Shown piece by piece: positions 39,343 through 42,738 of a stretch of DNA of 42,738 nt. Source of the stretch: Virgisporangium aurantiacum (lineage in GTDB: Bacteria > Actinomycetota > Actinomycetes > Mycobacteriales > Micromonosporaceae); the NCBI RefSeq assembly GCF_016863635.1, contig NZ_BOPG01000068.1, positions 1 through 42,738 of the forward strand, written 5' to 3'. Numbering within the stretch: position 1 is the first letter of the stretch; every line of letters begins with the position of its first letter. The position numbers and the translations under genes were made by a program. A model generated the notes under the pieces. The model was not told the origin of the DNA. It saw only the letters and a program-made list of their open reading frames with translations, and ran no database searches.

Positions 39343-41253
39343 TTACGTGAACGGCACCCACGCCCGCTGGACCGCGGTGCCCGCGTCGCTGGCGAGCAGG
39401 CCCTGCGGTGACACCGTCCACAGCGTCCCGTCGATGAACAGCGACCGGCGGATCATCGCCGGGTAACCGTTGTCGGTCGCCGGATGCGCGATGAACCCGA
39501 GTTCGGTGATCGAGGTGCCGGTCACCTTCAGGGCCAGGGCGCCGACCCGGTCGCCGCCGCCCTTCCCGGTCAGCGGCACCACCAGCAGGCCGGTCGCCGG
39601 CCAGTACAGGAACGCGTGCGGGTCGAACTCGGCTTCGGAATGCGCGCCCCGTACGTGATATTGCGCGAGACGCTTGGGAGCGGCCGGATCGCGGACGTCG
39701 AACAGCGAGACCTGCGTTCCCTGCGCCCGCCCCTGCTCGCTGGCCTCCTGCCCGATGCCGAGCAGCAGCCCGTCGCCGGCCGGGTGCAGGTAGGCCGAGT
39801 ACCCGGTGATCTTCAGTTCGCCGGTGACCGTCGGCTTCGTCGGATCGCGCAGGTCGACCGTGTACAGCGGGTCGGTCTGCCGGAACGTCACGACGTAGCC
39901 GGTGGGGCCGACGAACCGCACCGAATAGATGCGCTCGCCCTTCCCGAGCCCGCCGACCTTGCCGACGACGGAAAGCCGGCGGCCGTCCTGCCGCAGCGCG
40001 TACACCGTCGACTCGCTGGCGCCGGTGCCGCCCCACGTCGTGGTGCCGGTGGTGGTCGCCACGCGGAGGTGCCCGTTCCAGTCCGACATCGAGTACTGGT
40101 TCAGCAGCCACCCGTCGACCGCGCCACCGGCGACGAACGCCGGCCGGCCGGGCTTCGACGTGTCGAACTTGTAGAGCTCGGTGCGCTGCTGCAGCGCGGT
40201 CGACCCGTCCTCGGCGCGGCTCATCGTGCGCCAGCGCTGGTCGTTCGCGACGTAGAGGCTCGGGCCGTTGGAGTACACGGTGTCGCCGTCGGCCGCGACA
40301 GTGAGCGGGTCGCCGTTGCCGATCGTGTCGCGGGCCAGGTCGAACGTGAGCACGGTGAGCATCGCCGCCGCGGTGAAGTCGGTCGGGTGCGCCACCCGCG
40401 AGCAGTCGATCCGGCCGGTGGAAACTGATCCGTTGTCGTCGATCGAGTACGCCGGCAGCCAGTCGGCCAGGTCGGCCTCGCCGATCGCCTTGAGCAGCGC
40501 CAACCGGTACGCCTCCGGCGTGCCCGTGTCGCTGGGCATGTCGATCTCCGGGCTCGACCTCACCACGACCCGCACCGTCGAGCCGACCTGCCGCGCGTCG
40601 ACCACGGAACCGGTCAGGGCGAACCGGCCGATCACGCGCGGGGTGCCGGCCAGGTCGACAAGCGTCACCTGCGGCGTCGCCGGGTTGCCCCGGTACATCC
40701 CGCCGTAGCGCGAGCCGATCAGCAGCACCTTGTCGCCGTTGATCAGCAGTTCGCCCAGGTCGTAGTCACTCTGCTGACCGGAGGCGACGACCACCCGGGC
40801 GACCTGCGCCCGCGTCACCGCATCGACCACCCGGAGGACGCCGGCCTGGACCGTCACGATCCGCTTGCCGTCGGTCTTGACCAGGTCGGGCTCGTCGACA
40901 CCGGCCTCGTGGTTGTTCGTTCCGGAGTAGCCGCCGGACTCGCCGGTCGCCGTCTTCGCGCCTGCGGCCTCCCGCGCACCCGCCGCGGAGTCCGCCGCGC
41001 CGGCCGCGGAGTCGGCCCGGGTCGCCTGGGCGGGTTCGAAGTTGTGCGAATACCGCATGCCCCACGCCGCCACGTTCTTCCGCGCGGCCTCCCGAAGGCC
41101 TTCGAGGGCGGCGTCGCAGTTCTCGTACGACGCCAACCGGAACTCCGCACCGGTGTCGACCGGCCGCTCGGAGGCCGGGGGCTTGTCGGACGTGCATCCG
41201 GCGGCCACCAGGCACACCGCCGCGGCCAACACGGTGACTGCGTGACGCTTCAT
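39343..41253 (-). CDS. Secreted beta-propeller lipoprotein
   Basis: This 636-residue protein has a lipoprotein signal peptide with lipobox VAAGC (Cys20), a helical stretch with an Ala-rich segment (residues 80-105), then a beta-propeller of the type in which NNHEAGVDEPDLVKTDGKRI precedes six or more blades. Typical segments are VVDARQVGSTVRVVV, KVGGLGKGERIYSVRFVGPT and AYLHPAGDGLLLGIGQE. It should be anchored on the outer membrane face. Function is not known; some family members are annotated as beta-propeller repeat proteins. The ATG at 41253 starts MKRHAVTVLAAAVC. Confidence 0.9.
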   Translation of the reverse strand: MKRHAVTVLAAAVCLVAAGCTSDKPPASERPVDTGAEFRLASYENCDAALEGLREAARKNVAAWGMRYSHNFEPAQATRADSAAGAADSAAGAREAAGAKTATGESGGYSGTNNHEAGVDEPDLVKTDGKRIVTVQAGVLRVVDAVTRAQVARVVVASGQQSDYDLGELLINGDKVLLIGSRYGGMYRGNPATPQVTLVDLAGTPRVIGRFALTGSVVDARQVGSTVRVVVRSSPEIDMPSDTGTPEAYRLALLKAIGEADLADWLPAYSIDDNGSVSTGRIDCSRVAHPTDFTAAAMLTVLTFDLARDTIGNGDPLTVAADGDTVYSNGPSLYVANDQRWRTMSRAEDGSTALQQRTELYKFDTSKPGRPAFVAGGAVDGWLLNQYSMSDWNGHLRVATTTGTTTWGGTGASESTVYALRQDGRRLSVVGKVGGLGKGERIYSVRFVGPTGYVVTFRQTDPLYTVDLRDPTKPTVTGELKITGYSAYLHPAGDGLLLGIGQEASEQGRAQGTQVSLFDVRDPAAPKRLAQYHVRGAHSEAEFDPHAFLYWPATGLLVVPLTGKGGGDRVGALALKVTGTSITELGFIAHPATDNGYPAMIRRSLFIDGTLWTVSPQGLLASDAGTAVQRAWVPFT

Positions 41254-41296
41254 GTCCCTACGACGTGGCGGACCGGGAGCGGGTTCCCGGCGAATT

Positions 41297-41728
41297 TCAG
41301 TCGATCAGCCGGGACAGCACGATCATGCTCCGCGTCGAGGTGACGAACGGCTCGGCGCGCAGCCGTTCCAGCGCCTGCTCCAGGCCGGCGATGTCGGCGG
41401 CCCGCAGGTGCACCAGCGCGTCGGCCTCACCCGAAACGGTGAACAGCCCGACCACCGCCGGATGCCGTTTCGCGGCCGCCGACAACTGGGCCGGGCTGGT
41501 GCGGCCGGTGCAGAAGAGTTCGACGAACGCCTCGGTCGTCCACCCGATCGCCACCGGGTCGACGACGGCCGTGAATCCGCGGATGACCTTGCCGGCCCGC
41601 AACCGGTCGACCCGGCGCTTCACGGCCGGCGCCGAGAGCGCGACCCGCGAGCCGATCTCCGCATACGAATAGCGGGCATCCTCCTGCAACAGCGCAATGA
41701 TCCGCTGATCGATGTCGTCAACACGCAA
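41297..41728 (-). CDS. Lrp/AsnC family transcriptional regulator
   Basis: This 143-residue protein begins LRVDDIDQRIIALLQEDARY with an N-terminal helix-turn-helix (YAEIGSRVALSAPAVKRRVD) and a C-terminal RAM/ACT-like ligand domain (FTVSGEADALVHLRAADIAG). The TTG at 41728 is chosen because AGGAG lies at proper distance; a TTG at 41749 is also open. It is divergent from the dimethylargininase gene, so it probably regulates that arginine-derivative pathway. Confidence 0.9.
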   Translation of the reverse strand: MRVDDIDQRIIALLQEDARYSYAEIGSRVALSAPAVKRRVDRLRAGKVIRGFTAVVDPVAIGWTTEAFVELFCTGRTSPAQLSAAAKRHPAVVGLFTVSGEADALVHLRAADIAGLEQALERLRAEPFVTSTRSMIVLSRLID

Positions 41729-41790
41729 CGAACCGCTCCTGCCTCGCAAGATTCCCGGCTATCAAGACCACCGCCGTCAACTTACCGTTT

Positions 41791-42627
41791 GTGATCGTGA
41801 GAGTCGTGGAGCGTAAGCCTCGAAAGCGGACATATCTCATGTGTCCGCCCGAGTACTTCGCGGTCGGGTACGCGATCAACCCGTGGATGGCGCCGGGCAC
41901 GCCGGTCGACGTCGAACTGGCCGTCAAGCAGTGGACGGTGCTGCGCGACACCCTGCTCGGGCTCGGCCACACGGTGCACGTCCTGCCGCCCGGGCCGGAG
42001 CTTCCCGACATGGTGTACGCGGCGAACGGCGCGTTCAGCGTCCACGGTGTCGTTTACGGCGCGAGGTTCCGCTACCCGCAGCGGTCGGCGGAGGCCGACC
42101 GCCATCGCGCCTTCTATCTCGAACAGGGCTGGCGATACGTTGCGCCGACCGTGATCAATGAGGGCGAGGGCGACTTCGCCTACCTGCCCGGCCGGCTCGG
42201 TGGGCTGGTGCTCGCCGGACACGGGTTCCGCACCGATCCGGCCGCGCACGCCGAGGCACAGAGCGTGCTCGGGCGTCCGGTGCTGTCGCTGCACCTCAGC
42301 GACCCGCGGTTCTACCACCTCGACGTCGCGCTCGCCGCCCTCGACGACCACACGGTCGCCTACTTCCCCGGTGCGTTCACGGCGCCGACGCGGCAGATCC
42401 TGCGCAACGCGTTCCCCGACGCCGTTATCGCCGACGAGGACGACGCGCTCGCGTTCGGTCTGAACCTGATCAGCGACGGCCGCCACGCGGTCCTGAACAG
42501 CGAGGCGACGGGGCTCGCGGCGAAACTGCGCGCGGCCGGGTACGAGCCGGTGCCGGTCGAGCTCGGTGAGTTGAAGAAGGGCGGCGGCAGCGTCCGCTGC
42601 TGCATCGCGGAGCTGCGATCGGCCTAG
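41791..42627 (+). CDS. ddaH: Dimethylargininase (DDAH) family amidinotransferase-fold hydrolase
   Basis: This roughly 278-residue protein has the pentein fold: the substrate-binding MVYAANGAFSVHG, GEGDFAYL (Glu/Asp), the catalytic His176 (RFYHLDVAL) and Cys270 (GGSVRCCIAEL). It hydrolyses dimethylarginine to citrulline and dimethylamine, or a related substituted arginine. Start choice is uncertain: GTG at 41791, 41797 or 41806; none has a clear ribosome binding site. It pairs with a divergent Lrp/AsnC regulator; ornithine aminotransferase is often nearby in relatives but the window ends first. Confidence 0.88.
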   Translation: MIVRVVERKPRKRTYLMCPPEYFAVGYAINPWMAPGTPVDVELAVKQWTVLRDTLLGLGHTVHVLPPGPELPDMVYAANGAFSVHGVVYGARFRYPQRSAEADRHRAFYLEQGWRYVAPTVINEGEGDFAYLPGRLGGLVLAGHGFRTDPAAHAEAQSVLGRPVLSLHLSDPRFYHLDVALAALDDHTVAYFPGAFTAPTRQILRNAFPDAVIADEDDALAFGLNLISDGRHAVLNSEATGLAAKLRAAGYEPVPVELGELKKGGGSVRCCIAELRSA

Positions 42628-42688
42628 TTTCAGCGATTAGGTATTGCGACATTCGGGTACACCCGCCGCACCAGGAAGGGGGAACCCG

Positions 42689-42738
42689 ATGACCAGAATC
42701 TCTTTCACGGTCGTCCGTCTCGGTGGTGCGGCGCTCAT
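42689..42738 (+). CDS. Start of an unidentified gene (truncated by window end)
   Basis: ATG at 42689 follows GGAAGGGGGAACCCG with a good ribosome binding site. Only the first 16 codons are visible, MTRISFTVVRLGGAAL, which resemble the start of a signal peptide or membrane segment. Identity cannot be given. Confidence 0.6.
   Translation, partial: MTRISFTVVRLGGAAL

Overview
The window is high-GC chromosomal DNA from an actinobacterium, most likely Micromonosporaceae or a close relative. The evidence is the very high G+C at third codon positions, frequent GTG/TTG starts, a CrgA/PknB cell-division locus, a class E sortase, RipA-type NlpC/P60 hydrolases, a c-di-AMP (ydaO-yuaA type) leader and several actinobacterial families of unknown function (DUF881, DUF4192, DUF6457, DUF6458). 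Family assignments are by eye from protein sequence; no database search was run. Apart from one tRNA there are no rRNA genes, and I see no CRISPR array, transposase or integrase.

Layout. 1-4007: cell-envelope/division block. The end of a PASTA-domain Ser/Thr kinase (pknB) converges on a trpG/pabA-type glutaminase, a small membrane protein, a class E sortase and a DUF881 protein, with crgA divergent. The same neighbourhood is known around Mycobacterium pknB-trpG-crgA, there without the sortase. 4098-8895: a membrane Fe-S (heterodisulfide reductase-like) oxidoreductase, a small membrane protein and a translationally coupled CNNM/CBS transporter pair. 8991-11957: two secreted NlpC/P60 peptidoglycan endopeptidases flanking a secreted LamG-like protein; only the second endopeptidase carries the c-di-AMP leader. 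11959-15551: dcd, a PNPOx-like flavoprotein, tRNA-Gly(CCC) with a terminator, a gene-poor stretch with small hypothetical genes, and a membrane PP2C (SpoIIE-type) phosphatase. 15652-23903: a FadE5-like acyl-CoA dehydrogenase behind a palindromic operator, SixA, DUF6458, hemolysin III, a thioredoxin/NHL-repeat protein coupled to a very repetitive proline-rich membrane protein, and a 42-residue basic protein missed by length-limited ORF calling.

24009-28559: an E1alpha-E1beta-E2 2-oxoacid dehydrogenase operon (branched-chain type), then a divergent low-complexity membrane protein. 28569-31819: a GNAT enzyme, then the most interesting block, in which an NrtR-type Nudix protein is divergent from a coupled pair encoding a soluble SPFH (band 7) protein and an NAD-kinase-like protein. 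Repeated GACGATA half-sites lie between them. The gene content suggests an NAD-related system under a Nudix-type regulator. 31793-38456: a conserved protein of unknown function, a GNAT, a DUF4192 gene preceded by two perfect inverted DnaA boxes, fdhD, and mobA-DUF6457 (molybdenum cofactor and formate dehydrogenase maturation). mobA carries an in-frame repeat expansion and the end of the DUF6457 gene lies in a 76-bp tandem duplication. A YbjN/TY-chaperone-like protein follows. 38461-42738: two secreted or membrane proteins (one a beta-propeller lipoprotein), an Lrp/AsnC regulator divergent from dimethylargininase, and the first codons of a further gene.
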